A stretch of 64,000 nucleotides of DNA from Celoporthe dispersa (GCA_016584495.1 WAID01000006.1:1922001-1986000), one strand, 5' to 3'. Positions 36,716-49,600 are shown, counted from the stretch's first letter. Notes: generated by a model from the sequence alone, not told the origin. Program-made: numbers and translations.

Positions 36716-38836
36716 ATGCCCTCAACCTCCGCCCTCGTCCTCCTGGGAAGCGTGTTTGCCTATGGCGTGTTCTACTACATCCAGGGGCTGCGGTCGAACT
36801 TGGCTGCTGCGCGGCGCTCAGGACTTCCATATCTCGTAGTCCGTAAGTGAAGAGAGAGGGACACATCTTTGGGGGGAGGGGGAGGGGAGGGGAGAAGAAC
36901 GTTCGTGCTAACACACTGTTGGTCCTTCTGTAGCTACGTCGCCGTTCAGCTTCCCATGGCAGATCACATCGGCGCTGTGGACACCGCTCATCAAGCTCCT
37001 GCCGAAAACCTGGTGGGAGCAATGGCTCGAGTACGACCAGCCGCCCCGCTTCAAGAGTGCCTGTATGCAAAACTAACTTGCTCGTCCTCGCAGCATCATG
37101 CAGCCAGACTGGTCATTCCGCTACCTGCGTGGGCCCTGGGACCGCCTTGGTGATACCTTTCTGGTCGTTTCCCCGCGAGGGATCATCCTATACACTTGCG
37201 ACCCGGAGGCGATCTACCAGGTCACCTCTCGACGAGAGGCCTTCCCTAAGCAGACCTCCAACTATGAGCTGCTAGCCATCTTTGGGAGGAACATGATCTC
37301 CACCGAGGGCCCGGAGTGGAAGATGCACCGCAAGGGGGTCTCGGCGAGTTTCAACGAGAGGAACGCCGCGCATATCTTTGTCGAGTCGATCAAGCAGACA
37401 CAGGGGATGATCGCGCACTGGATGGACAGCACCGCGGGCGAGGGGGCACAGGAAGAAGAGAAAGCGAGCAGCGGCACCATCAACACGCTGGAGCACGATA
37501 CGATGACGCTCGCGCTGAACATCATTGCACACGTGGGTTTCGGCCTGCGCCTGCTCTGGCCGGGCCAGAAGATGCCCGCGGATATGGACCAGAGAAGCAA
37601 GCAGTACGCCAGCATGGAGCCGCCCGAAGGCCACTCGATGACCTTTGCGGACTCGCTAGCTACGGTGCTGGAGAGGATCCTGCTGCTCTCATCCTGCCTC
37701 CCTGGCTTCTGAAGGTTATTCCCTTCAAAGCGGCAAGGTCGGCCGCTACTGCGCGCTGGAACTACGAGAAGTACATGCAGGAGTTTCTGCATGACAAGAT
37801 CGAGGACGCACAGCGTGAGGACGACAACCCGGAGGGTCTAGGTATGGACATCATGGGCCAGATGGTCCGCGCGAAATACGGCAGAAAGAGCCAAAAGAAG
37901 GCCGGCAAGGGCAAGGGCGACGAGGGGGGTTCCCCGCTTTCGGACTCCGACATCTTTGGCAACTCCTTCGTCATTCTCGTCGCGGGACACGAGACGACCG
38001 CGAACACGCTGCACTTCACCCTCATCGAGCTCGCCAACAACCCGGCCGCACAGCGCGCCCTACAGGCAGACGTCGAGCGGCTATTAGGCAAGGACAGCGA
38101 CCCGCTCAAGTGGGAGTACGAGGAGAACATCAACGCGCTGATGGCGAGCAGCGTGGCGGCATGCATGAACGAGGTCCTCCGACTGACGCCTTCCGTCGTT
38201 GATATTCCCAAGGAGCCTAGCGGACAAGGCCAGAGCATCGTGCTCGAAGGGCACCGGCATGTTGTGCCGCGCGGGGCCACGATTATACTGAACAGCGTTG
38301 GGGCGCAGCGGAATCCGCGGTACTGGCCGACCAAGCCGGGCAAGGCTGGTGGTGAGAACGACCTGGACGAGTTTGTACCCGAGAGGTGGTACCGACCGTC
38401 ACTGAACACCAAAGCCGAGGCCGCGGCAGCACAGGAAGAGGAGGAGGAGGAGGAGGACTTTGGCGGGTTCAAGGGCCCCGATACCAGCGCACAGCTGTAT
38501 AGACCGGTGCGCGGGTCCTTCATCCCTTTCAGTGACGGCGCGAGGTCGTGTCTAGGCCGGCGCATAGCGCAGGTCGAGATGGTTGCTGCGCTGGCGGTGT
38601 TGTTCCAGAGGTACAGCATCGAGCTGGCTGTGGACGCGTGGGCCTCGGATGAGGAGGTGGAGGAGATGGGAGACGATGAGAAGATATCCTTGTATGAGAA
38701 GGCGAGGAAGAAATCGCGGGAGACCGTCAGGCAGGCCAGCTCGCTGTTGACACTTAAGCTGCACGGGCAGTTAAAGGTGCCAGTGAGGTTGGTAAGGAAG
38801 GGGGAGGAGAGATTTGTCGGGCTGGTGGATACATAA
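36716..38836 (+). CDS. Cytochrome P450 monooxygenase, one frameshift
   Basis: Exons 36716-36842, 36934-37030 and 37094-38836 are joined in phase by introns of 91 and 63 nt, each with a CTAAC branch site. A one-base shortage near 37685-37691 shifts the frame between ERILLL and ILPPWLLKV; inserting one base gives 656 codons. The N-terminal hydrophobic anchor is at residues 4-20. P450 landmarks are the I-helix VAGHETTAN, the ExxR of MNEVLRL, the PERW motif in EFVPERWY and the heme loop PFSDGARSCLG with its Cys ligand, all downstream of the frameshift. It should be an ER-anchored heme-thiolate oxygenase needing a P450 reductase. An acidic insert of several Glu (EAAAAQEEEEEEEDFGG) precedes the heme domain end and makes the protein longer than the usual 500-550 residues. 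The substrate cannot be predicted. No secondary-metabolism genes flank it. Confidence 0.93.
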
Positions 38837-39652
38837 AGACATTTCGCTTGCATTCATGGAGCCTTGGGTCTTGAATTAGGGAAACAAGGAGGGGCACTAC
38901 ACATTGCACGGTGTTCTATCTACGCATGTACTGCCAATCAGTTCATCGTATGCTTGGATGTATAATGTCTTGAGGAATGAGTGCAAATGTGTCTTTGGGT
39001 TCAAACAGACATCCATTCTCATCTGGAGGATCCTGACTCTCACTCACAAACAAACCTCTTGTCCAGGTCGAATTCTTGCCCCAGCTAATACTTAGTTCCT
39101 GAAAAATGATTGAGTCTAGCCAGATGCGCACAACTGCTATTGGATGTGCAGATGAGACAAGTGACTGCATTCGTCTGAAAAAGATGCTGATGATGCTGAT
39201 CACTGGCATTCCAGTGGATGGAAAAGTGTGAATCCAGCCTCCACCATTTGTGTGTTGGAGATGATCCAAAGCATACCAAAGCCGGTCCCGTCCCCCCCAA
39301 CGTACCCTAGTACCCAGCCCAGGTACCTTATGGCCCAAGCTCCTTTGGGAGACCCACCAGCCCACCTAGCGCCTGAACATTTGCGGAGACAGCCCGCAGA
39401 ACAACACGACCACCCCCCCCCCAGATCAATAATAAACACAGCTCACTGCTCGAATACTCCCCCGCCCACCACACCCCCCCCAAATCTATCCCCCGTCCTG
39501 TCTTGCCTTGATGCTATTGACAACATCACGACAGAGGGGTCTACCACACCCGCCTCAAAAGAACATACCAAATCCATCACATTGTCTACGCGTTCATATA
39601 AATAAATACCTACCCTGGGTCAGATTATTACTACACATCTGACACTGACATC
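38837..39652. other. Intergenic region upstream of the membrane protein gene
   Basis: No gene seen. It contains several C-runs (39413-39421, 39474-39481) and a TATA-like element close to the next start codon. The minus-strand frames here are non-coding in character. Confidence 0.5.
39597..39604 (+). promoter_or_regulatory. TATA-like box
   Basis: TATAAATA lies 49 bp before the ATG at 39653, in otherwise C-rich DNA. Position and strand fit a core promoter, with transcription starting very near the start codon. Confidence 0.45.
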
Positions 39653-41065
39653 ATGGCGACCTCCACCAACAGCTACCTCCGGGGACAGCGCAAGTCTGGC
39701 CTCCTCGAACTGGCTGAGGCTGTCGACTTCAAGCAGTATGTACATTGTTTTGTTACCCTGAACGCCCTCTGTGCCTATGGCAATTTTTTCTTCAGCAAAG
39801 AAACATACAATGATGGGCAATCATCTCCATCATGACCGCATCGCAGCGGGTTTCCTCGTTGCGCTCTGACCTCCTCGTCGCGTCGTCGTCGCCTTGTATC
39901 CGCACCGCGACGGTGCATCGCGCGTCTCGAGGCCCCAAGGACGCGCATTCTGTTGTTCCTCCCCGGGCAGCGCCCTGCCACCAGTCCCCTTAGCTGACGC
40001 GTCTCGACGCATCAGGACCGACGGCTTGAAGAAGAGCGACCTCGAGGTCGCGCTCGACGACTACCTCGCCGAGCACCAGAATCAGTATGGCAGCAACCCC
40101 AAGGCTGTGCCATACTACCAGTCGCGTGCGCGCGCAATAGGCTCGCCCGTCAAGAAGGAAGCGCCAGCTGGTGAGCCCAAGAAACGGAGAAATACATCCA
40201 AGTCTGCCGAGCAACCTAAAGTCATTGAGCAGGCCCTTGCCGCTCTGGCCGAGTAAGTCCAGCCGCCCAACGTGTTCTTGTTTGTTTTGTTTTTTTTGTC
40301 GCGCGCCCAACCGCGTCGCGGTCTTCGTGCGCTGCAACAAGAGACATTCTCTGACAGCCTGATCGCACCAGCGATGATTCCGAGCACCGTTCTTCCACCG
40401 CCACGCCTGGCCCGCTGGCGCTCGCTCGGCGCATCCAGCTGCCCGCCTCGCCGACCGACGTCGCACGCGTCGTCGACGAGAGCACCCTCGCGCTGCGGGA
40501 ACGCGTCTCAACCATGTACGAGAACTCGGGAATCACCGAGTTCACATACAACACGCGCGATGCTCTGTCCACGGTGACCTCGATCCTGTTCTGCATCAAC
40601 GCGTTCGAGCTGTACTACCTGCGCCCGGAGATCTTGAGCGACCGCTACGCGTTCACCATCCCCGCGGTCAAGGCCATCGGGACCTCGGACTATGCTGTGG
40701 AGATACCTGACATGTTCCTGCTCTTGACGAGCTCGTTCTGGAACCCGTTCTTGCTCTGGGCCTTCACCAGTACCGTCCTTCCCGCCGTCTTCGGCTTCTA
40801 CTTCAACCTGTCGGCTGCGCACCAGAGCACCGGCCGCCGCAGGTCCAGCCAGTCCGACGTTGTCATTGATCCGCTGACCTTCAGCGTCGCCAAGGGTGTT
40901 ATCACCTACGTCATCTACCAGCAGGGTGCTACCTTTGGCGGCTGGGTCGACCCCGTCTCCGTTGCCCGCATCAACTCTGCCATCTATGGCGGGTGGAAGG
41001 GCGTCCTCACCGGCGCTTTCATCAGCGGCGTGGCAAGCTTCTACGATGCTGTGTTGCGGAAGTAG
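39653..41065 (+). CDS. Fungal integral membrane protein with SAP/HeH-like N-terminus
   Basis: Three exons (39653-39735, 40016-40252, 40372-41065) give 337 aa; introns are 280 and 119 nt with GTATGT and GTAAGT donors. The first intron interrupts a helix-extended-helix pattern rebuilt as YLRGQRKSGLLELAEAVDF, then QTDGLKKSDLEVALDDYL, which resembles SAP/HeH domains of DNA-binding or nuclear-envelope proteins. A basic stretch KKRRNTSKS near residue 96 could be a nuclear signal. The C-terminal half has about four hydrophobic segments: SILFCINAFELYYL, MFLLLTSSFWNPFLLWAF continuing to VLPAVFGFYF, VAKGVITYVIYQQ and VLTGAFISGVASFY. The same architecture exists in unnamed ascomycete proteins. An inner-nuclear-membrane role like Heh1/Src1 is attractive but only inference. 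No frame disruption. Confidence 0.8.
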
Positions 41066-42546
41066 AGCCCTCCAGGGGACGACTAGGTGGTGCCTCTCTT
41101 CGCCGCCGACGACAAAGCTCGGACACGACGATGTCGCATGGCCACCAGTCGAGCGGCTTGAGGGCTGCAGCGGACGTACACTGATCTTGACTGCCTGATG
41201 ACGAATTTTGGTATTCTCGGAGGCAATGCTTTCTAGGGGAGGGCGTTTACGGCGTTGCGGCGTCGCGGCCTGTGGCTCCTCATGCGCGCGCAAGATACCT
41301 CCTTGTCTTTCGAAAAGGGCCTCCCTTCACTTTTACTTCGCTTCGCGTTATGCGTCTAATGGGCCACGATACTTCTCGGGCGGGGGCAACCGTACATGAG
41401 AATACTCCATTGTTTTCTTTGGATCTGGCAATTGCTGGTTGAGTAGATTTGTCTAGTATACCTTTTTTTTCTCTTTCCCTTGACGAGGCCGTCGGCGATT
41501 GGTCTGCAGTAGCCGGTGTCTTGGACGCTTCGCACACTCGCAGTTTGGATTCTCTTTGCTCTTGGGCGCGTTTCCTTTTTTTTTATTAGTTTTATCTCCA
41601 AGCAAGTATCTCTGCGGTTCGTCTCATCGTGGCCATTGACCAGATATCGAGGCCGGGGTACGCTCGGGGAGAAAAGGGCTGCAGGGGTGAAGGGGCTCTC
41701 GTGACGAGCCTGGGCTCTGGCTCCAGCCAGTGACTCAGCGGCATGTGTGCTTCCATTTTTATTTTATTTTCTTCTCTTTCTTCTCTTGCTGGCGGAAATG
41801 GATGTGGTTGGTGGTTTAGGTGCAACTGTGGAAGCAGGGAGGTATGCTTTGGGTTGGTGGAAAGGAAGGGAGATGGGCTATTCTCACACAAAGTTGGATC
41901 TTTCAATGAACTGTTCTTGATACCTCTTGGCCGGTTCACCCCCCCCCCTTGCATCCCCTCTTTGCATCCCGTGCGCAAAGTATCCTACCCCGCCGGACTC
42001 TGCTCATACAGCAGAGCAGAGCAGAGCGCTTCAGATACGTGAACACAGTCATCCTTGGTGATTGTGTGAGACTGGCCTTGAGCCCGATGCCCTGTCTCGG
42101 CCTTTGTTTGCTCTGCTCAAGGCCAGCACATTCACCGGAGCGAAAAGTATCCCTCAGCCAAACCGAAACCCTGGGGCTCCCGGGGAACCGAGACCACAAA
42201 CTTACTTTCTCACGGTCTCAGAGACATACTGACCGCTGCTTTGTCTTCATCCATCATCTCCATCTGCTTCCCCCTTTTACGAGTCACGCGGTGATCATTT
42301 AACGTTTCGGAAGGGGCTGCGTGGCTGGCTATGTGGCGGGCAGACCGCCTCGCTGGCTCAGATCGATAGTTCAGGGCTCGGGGCCGACCACCGTCGCCGC
42401 TGGCTGCCTCGGCAGGTAGGTGACTACGAGAGGGACTGGCGGCGGCAAGGGTGAGGGCGCGATGCGTTGCACGCTAATGATGTGCATGCGTGCTAGGATC
42501 TTTACAAAATGTCGTGCGACGCTTCAGAGGAGCAGTGGCAGCAGCA

Positions 42547-42568
42547 GGAGGAGGAGGAGGAGGAGGAG
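42547..42568. repeat. (GGA)n microsatellite
   Basis: About seven GGA units in non-coding DNA, bordered by imperfect CAG units. Confidence 0.8.
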
Positions 42569-43311
42569 CAGGAGGAAGGACGTCTTGGGCTGGCCCGCGG
42601 CCCCCCCTCACCGGGTCGGAAGAGAATGTCTCGCGCAGGCCGACCTTTTTGATGTGTCTCACACAAAAACACCCCCAAAAACGCACACGAGACATGAACA
42701 CATGTACATACATGCATGCGTGCATACGGACAGACAGATAGACAGGCACGGAGATTCGAGTGTGCTGGCCGGCGATCAGGTCGATGTGGCTTTTTCCAGC
42801 CTTGCTGAACCCCCAACCTGCGCTGAAATAAGCCGTGAACGAGGCAACGAGACATCCCGGATGGGTTTCGGCGGCAGGGCCACGGCACGATGGCCTGGAC
42901 GGCTGCTCGCCATTGCTACGCAGCCCCCAAGCTGTGGTCCGCACTGTTTGTACCTGCCTCGAAGGGCTCGTTCGTCTACCAGTGCCTAGTAAGGAGAAGA
43001 GAGAATATGGGCGCTAATTACCATACAGCACTGGTCAGGCACACATTATTAGGCTACCAGCCCTGGCTGGCTACTAAACGCGCGCAGGGAACCAATGGCC
43101 TGCATAAGGGTAGTATGCAGGTTGTGTGGCTGAGAGCGTCTAATAACAGGGACACCAAAGATAAAACAGCCCTTCCCGAGGCTGTGTGGTGATGATGCGG
43201 GAGGCAATCTTGGTCCCCTGTTGCGACATGGGAGAGGGGGGGGGGTTTTTAAGAAAAAAGAAGAAAGGCATGATTGTTTTATTTTTGCACACATTAATGC
43301 ATAGGCGTAGG

Positions 43312-43330
43312 TAATAATAATAATAATAAA
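43312..43330. repeat. (TAA)6 microsatellite
   Basis: Six TAA units in a locally A/T-rich patch. Confidence 0.8.
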
Positions 43331-44187
43331 AATACTACATACTTTAATGATGAGCGGTACATGACATGGGAGAGTATTTGGGCAGGGAATGACGAGGCGT
43401 ATTTTGGGCCGGTCCTGAAATCTGCGGCTGATGTGCTCTATGCGACACAGCTCCCTGGGTCTGTCTCCGGCCCATGCAACACTACTTTGGGGGGGAGACC
43501 ATCGCTGCGAACAAGGTAGCATTTTCTATAGCAAGCTGGGAGGGAGCAGCAGAGCAGCAGGAGGGAATCTGAGGCCGGGTCTGGCGGAGACGATTGGATA
43601 GAGTTTCGGGAGATTGCCAAGGAGCCATGCCATTCGCAGCCAGCATCGTCATCGTCGTCACAAACTCGTCCGGGAGGGGCGGGTGCGCTGCCTCGCGTGA
43701 CGGGGTTGGGATGGATCGCTCTGCCTTGGACAACCTGCAACGACATTTTTGGAAATCCTGCGGTAATCCTCCTGGCGGCTATCAGTAAATGCAGCCAGCC
43801 TCACAAGGCCCCATTCCTGCCATATTACAACTACAGCATATCGTGCTGTCTGCTGGAGGTGAGGGTCGGCGTCGTGCAGCAGGACGAGTGCAAGGCTGCC
43901 TGTGCATAAAGGATAGGCAGATTGGGCCTGGTGGACAATTACCGGAGAGGGGTAGGAAGAAGGGGAAAAAAAAGTTACTAGAGCCCAGATGACACGCTAT
44001 AGCCCTTGTTCAGCCCAGTCATGTGTTTGTGGTTCCTGGTCAGTAAGCTTTTTTTCTTCTTGTCATCGCCGTACAAAACAAGTTTGGGCTATCGACCGTC
44101 CCGCCTCGTCATCGCAGACGTGGTGGATCTTCAGGCGGTCCTCCAAGTTTAGTGGCACCAACCCAGCCGTCGTATAGGGGCTGCGCG

Positions 44188-44206
44188 CACACACACACAC
44201 ACACAC
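44188..44206. repeat. (CA)n microsatellite
   Basis: A CA dinucleotide tract in the upstream region of the gene at 45473. Confidence 0.8.
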
Positions 44207-44526
44207 CACCGTGTCCCCCATGTGCCTCCATGCCTCCCCTCTTCTTCAGGCTCCCCCCCCCCCGTTCCGGGCTTTTCAGGGACCTGACCTGTTCCTGCCT
44301 TGACCTGTGCCTTGGCGACCCCTCTTCCCACCCCCGGCCAAGGCTTCGTAAAACAAACAAAGAAGAAGAAAACACCCACCCGAGAGAGAGCTTCTCTCCC
44401 GCCATCGTCAGCTCCTCTCTCAACGTTCCCACAATACCTGTCAGGTCCCACTCCCACTTGCCCCCAGTCAGGTCAGTCAGTCAGCCAGCCAGCCATCCCT
44501 CCGTCGCTCCTGGTACTAGTACTGCA

Positions 44527-44553
44527 TGCTGCTGCTGCTGCTGCTGCTGCTGC
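44527..44553. repeat. (TGC)9 microsatellite
   Basis: Nine TGC units, 27 bases, in the non-coding region upstream of the gene at 45473. Confidence 0.85.
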
Positions 44554-45472
44554 GCCTTGGAAACCTCGCATGCGACTGCAAGATCTAGCCCTCCTGCAGC
44601 CAGGTGCCACCGGCATACAGTGCTACCCTCTGTGTATCACCAAGATTACTGCAGAATTTTCTTCTTATTATCTCGACAGGACGCACCTGAGATCCTCGGA
44701 CACTGCTGTATAATTACACACACCTGCGTCCCAAGCCCCACAGATAACCTACCTCTATTTACTTCTACTGCGAGGAGGGTCAGCCTCGACCGTGTACGGA
44801 CCAGTGCTGCCGAGCTGCATCACAAAGTCAACAGATAGCGCCGACTCGCCTCCATCGTGCATATCTCCTACGGCTCCTCTTGGTCTGCCGCGAGCTTTCG
44901 TCAGCGGTTTCCGCGCTCGATCTCCCAATCCGACCACGTCCCAGACCATCCGCCCCCGAAAAAAAAAAAACTAGAGAGCACGCTGCCGCCTCGTCTCGTG
45001 CGCGTGGTTCGCGACTGAAGTGGATCAAGGCCTAGAGCAAGGCGACCTGTTGAGGTAGGTGTGATCAAGTTGAATTCCTGTTATTTGTTGCACCCCGGGT
45101 TCCGACTCCCTCTCCCATCACCGGCCACCAGTGAGATCCCGTCACTCGTGACCGGTTTTTTTTTTTTGAGCCCAACCCCCCTCTTCAGATAACCCACGCC
45201 CTGTCTCCCCATCACTTGTCAGATCTGTCACTCCACCACTTGTCGTGCTATCAAGTGGGAATTGTGCCGGCATCGTTGCAGTCCTCAGGAGATACATATC
45301 ATTGACATATATCTGTTTGATCTCGCAGGCTCCGCACCCTTCGAGCTCCTGAACCCAAAAAGACACCCCACCGTCTTGCCGGGCGCTGCACCAATAACGA
45401 AATCTCCCGACGATCCAAGATACGACCACATTCCGAGTCATCACACCCACACAACCAAGGCACACCTCCACG

Positions 45473-46644
45473 ATGAGTCTCGCCGGTCCGGCACCACCAC
45501 AGAGCGGGGCTTCCGCCCAGCCGCCCACATTAGCAGAACCATTCGAGCCTGCTTCGACACAGAAGGGTGACAAGGTACGAGAGAGAGAGGACCTGGATCC
45601 GGCGTCACACTAGAGACTAACAAACCCGCAAAGAAGAACAAGATGCGAGTGCTCTTCGGAATCGGCAAGAAGAAGGCAGACGAACCCGCGCAGGCAGCGT
45701 CACGCTCAGACCCGGCTTCCACCACCACCACCACCACCAGCTCCAACAGGCTCACGAAGCAGCCAAGATCGACGACATCACCCGCCCGAGCCCACAGCCC
45801 TGTCCCTGGCATGCCCTCGTCGCCAAGTCGCGGCCTCTCTTCTTCGTCACCAAGGCTGGCCTCGCCCGCCGGCAGCCAGATCTTCGAGCGCGACGTCCAG
45901 GAGGCAGTCCTGATCCCGAACTCGCCCGCCATCCCGAGCCATATCATAACGGAAGATCACGTCCCATCTGTCCTGACTGCTTCCTCCGAAGCGATCACCG
46001 ATGATCATCTCGACCCTGACTCCGTCGAGATCATTACACATGCAAACCACCAGCCTGCTGCTGTTGCGGTCAACGTAGCTGGTATTCCGGACAACACGTC
46101 AACCAGCTGGCAGGATGACCTCGCCGCTAGCCTGTCCGCAGCTGATTTCAGGGCGCTGGCAGACCCCACAGACTCGGGCAGCAACTCCGGCAGCCCCGAG
46201 AACACAGATGTGCGCCGTCTGAGCTTCATCAGCTTCGCAGACGTCGTGCAGGCGGAGCACCAGGGCCACGCAGGGCTGGCAGGGTCGCGAGAATCGATCC
46301 ACCTCGCGGGTCTCACGAGCATCTCCTCCATGGGCGGTATAGACCATCGCTCCCCGTCCCCGATCCGCTCGCCCGTCTCCTCGACGACCGGCGGGGCAGG
46401 CACCTCTCCGCCGAACAGCAAGTCCGCGTCGCTGAGGGGCATCGAGACCTCGCCTAGCAGGAAGCCGCTCGGCAGTCCCGTGTCGACGAGTCTATCCATG
46501 TCTCCGTCTATCCCGCCTATGGGCATCCCTGGCGAGGTCAACGTAGAGACAATGACCCAGGCACTGCGGAAGACCGGGTCGGGCGACCTCAGCGGCGTGA
46601 AGAGCCACCCTACGAGTCCCATCGACGGCGCATCCTCGCGTTAG
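45473..46644 (+). CDS. Conserved disordered Ser/Pro-rich fungal protein, 370 aa
   Basis: Exon 1 (45473-45574, MSLAGPAPPQSG) and exon 2 (45634-46644) are joined in phase 0 by a 59-nt intron with GTACGA donor, ACTAAC branch and CAAAG acceptor. The junction gives a Lys-rich patch followed by MRVLFGIGKKK. The protein is mostly low complexity (Thr tract near residues 53-60, many SP and PS dipeptides that could be kinase sites) with short ordered-looking motifs: FERDVQEAVLIPNS, IPSHIITEDHVPSVLTASS, RRLSFISFADVVQAEH and a C-terminal VNVETMTQALRKTGSGDLSG. I know of similar unnamed ascomycete proteins but no function. No signal peptide or membrane segment was seen. The coding frame is strongly biased and undisturbed. 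Confidence 0.78.
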
Positions 46645-49600
46645 CTGCGCGTCGCGCGTGGTGGCGGCTATGACGTGCGCGGGAGCACCTGTCCTCCGCA
46701 ATTCGGTCCCAAGAGCTTAGCCAGCCTCCCAAGACCGGCCTCTGTGCCGCCATAGCCTTGACGTGTCTGTCGGGATCATGTCGCCGCACACCCTCCTGAG
46801 GGTTTCATCGCACCATCTTTTTCGACTTCCAATTTGGACAAAATCAACTGTGCCGGGCCGCATCCTCTGCACGGCGCCAAGTCCCCTTCGAGACTTCTTA
46901 CTTTACCTATTTTCCCAATGATTACCGCAACTTTGACTTTCTCGACATCATACCCACATTTACGAATTGATTACCCATTTGGTTTCGCAGCAGCCACCGC
47001 CGCTGCTATCACTTGCTGTTGCTGCTTCTTTTCTCGACAATGACATTACGGCTGGCAGTTTTTTTCTCTCTCTTTCTCTTCTTCTTCCTCCTTCTCTGGT
47101 GATATCACCTAGGTTGCGGTTATTTTGTCTTGAGGGCCAGAAGGGAAGCTGGGGGGTTTTGGTAGGAGGAAGTGGTGATTTTATTTTCCGTTTTCCTTTG
47201 GCCGGCAGGATTGTCAGGCTTGACGTTTTTTGATACTTTGCTTCTTTTCTGAGTAGTGCTGATCGTCCTTGGCTATAAGTGCTTGAAAAGATGAGATGGG
47301 TGTTCTTCGTTTCGTTCTTTATTTTTTCCCCCTCTTGATATTCCTTTAGCTTGCTTACCGTTTCCTTTCAAGCGGCACTTGATTGTTAGCCCAACGTACT
47401 TAGAGATACCTGCACATATGGGGGAGACGAGAGGCAAATTGAATTGTTTTCCTGTCCTGTCCTTACTTTCTCTTGGATCATGCTTTCAGGAATGAATTCT
47501 AACTTTGTGAGATCAACGTCCGGCCTGGAGCAGTACTTCGTGGTCAGCATCCCGCAGGACTGGCGTGGGGAGTATCAGTGGCTGTCCAGCTCAGAGCCGC
47601 GAGTCTATCCTACGATGCCACGCCGAGAACAAATATCGACCTAAAAGCAATGATACTCGAGACACTGCGGATGTGACTCGAGAAATCTTGGTTGTCTTGT
47701 TGCGCTACACGGGATGGGGGCGGCTTATGGTATATATATGTGTGTATGAGAAGTAATCGGGCACTCGATGGAGTCCTCGCATAACCAGACCCCTAAATAG
47801 GGAGCACCGAGCTGGTACCGATAGAGAGCGTAGTTCTTGCCGCACTGGCATGGCCTAGTCGTGATGAACCCCTCGTCACGAGCTGGCTCTGCTGTCCGGA
47901 GGCATGGCCTTGTGTGGGTAGGATAGACTGACCGACTGACGGGTGAGCTCGAGACAAATTCCCGGATGGACGATATCCTTGGGCCGACACGACATGCGGA
48001 TTGGAAAGGCCAGTGTGGGTGACAGGGCAGGAACACGCATGCTTCGTGTTCCTCCTCAACCCACAGCGTCGGGGATACCATCAGAGGAACGTCACATTGC
48101 TCAGGACAGCATAAGGCGTTGCACTCCGTTGGTCGGCCATCTTCTCCTTGTCCGTGACGACATATCTCGAGTAGTGCTAACCATCCCTATTCCCCCTCCT
48201 CGAAATTAATAAGGCTGTTGGTGGTGGTGGTGGTGAGGCAAGGAGAGGGCCGACTCATCAGAACACTGCCTGCCAATCAGATTCCCTGCGATGACTGCTG
48301 CTGGCTTAGAGGCCGGAGCCGGTGTGGGCCCCCTCCCCCGCGATCGGAATGTTGCTTAGGTCGGACCTCGGGAGAATAGCCGGCGGCGGACTTGGGCTTT
48401 CCCGGCTCAGTCATCTTCCTACTACATACTACTTGCTGCTATATACCAAGTATGGTTTGTCTGTACACAAGACTCCTCCTCCTGCTGCTCTTGACGACGC
48501 CTCACGCTTCAAATGTTATGTAGCATGTACTGTTAATATACAGGGCCCGACATCCTAAGACACATCGTGTACATAAAGAGCAAGAACACGAGAGCTGCAG
48601 ACGAACCTGCCAACGACTTCACGAGCTGATCAGGCTGGCTGGCTGGCCTCCCTTCCGTCGAGCAGCAGCAGCAGGGGTCCAGACACCATACATCCATCCA
48701 TTCACCTGGCTGTGTAGATGTGGTCCCCCCCCCCCCCACAAATTTTCTTTTCCCAACCTGCTGTTGTACTGTAGCACCTCAACGGGCGTTTCCTCCTCGA
48801 GTGGCTGACTGCAAGTGACAGCACTGCACGATGCGAGCGACTATCCGGTGGAGATAAGCCGCAAATAAGCAATCCCGACCAGGTAATCTTCAGCCAAAGA
48901 AGCTACCATGGGGCGATAGGACGACGAGTGAGTGACCCATCTTCACGGGTCGAAAAGCGGCCCGGTGTTCTTCATGGGTGTCCCTTTCTTCAACAACCCG
49001 GACAGCCGCTCCCGCCTTGCCGCTCCACCACCGATGGTCGGACAGGCAGCGTGCCAGTCTGGGGAAAGAAGAAGGTGGTGGGGTGTGGGCGCCCTTTCGT
49101 CGTTCGTTGTCCAGAAACTGATACGGAAGTACGCCGAGCGATGGATGACTCTCTGTGGTCTCGTTCGTCCACCCAGAGAGGATTTGCTCTGCTGTCGAAA
49201 GAAGGGCCCAGGCACTGCGGGCTCCGGTCTGGTTTCATGCAAGTTTTTTTCTTTCTTTCTTTTTTTTTCCTTCCACCTCCTTTGGGACAGCCGAGATTCA
49301 TGGCCGGTAGATAAGACCGACATTCCCTTCCCACTCCCTAATTGTTCTCTACTTCTTCTTTTTTTTCCCCCTCTTCTCCTCTCTCTTCCTCTTCTTTTTC
49401 TCTCTCTCTTTTTCTTTGCTGCCATTGTATGCTCCCTCTTTTCTCTTTTTTTTGTTTAGCCGGATCGATCAAGGTGATCGACTTCCTCGGTGAAGCTATT
49501 TCCCGACGCGGATACTGTCTCTTTTTTTTTTTGTTGGTATCCTCCACCCTCCTCTCTCTCTCTCTCTCTCTATCCTATCGGCTCGACTGCTCAACGCAGC

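Larger units (their letters stand above)
41066..45472. other. Gene-poor region of 4.4 kb
   Basis: No gene was supported. Simple repeats are present at 42547-42568 (GGA), 43312-43330 (TAA), 44188-44206 (CA) and 44527-44553 (TGC), plus T-rich and C-rich runs. The part from about 44.2 kb to 45.47 kb is pyrimidine-rich and probably forms the promoter and leader, perhaps with a 5' UTR intron, of the gene starting at 45473. Long frames such as 44152-44838 follow from this composition. Confidence 0.5.

Noticed and set aside
37063..37093. P450 second intron starting at the GTATGC at 37063
   Set aside because: It leaves exon 2 in the wrong phase for IMQPDW; the donor GTACGA at 37031 is in phase.
36716..38836. 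P450 as a member of a secondary-metabolite cluster with the MFS transporter
   Set aside because: More than 10 kb and unrelated genes lie between them, and no polyketide, peptide or terpene synthase is present.
37762..38853. 363-codon minus-strand frame
   Set aside because: It lies exactly opposite the P450 3' exon, which carries the I-helix, ExxR and heme motifs; the antisense frame is a composition effect.
40508..41293. 261-codon minus-strand frame
   Set aside because: It is antisense to the membrane protein exon, with low-complexity D/E/R composition and no motif.
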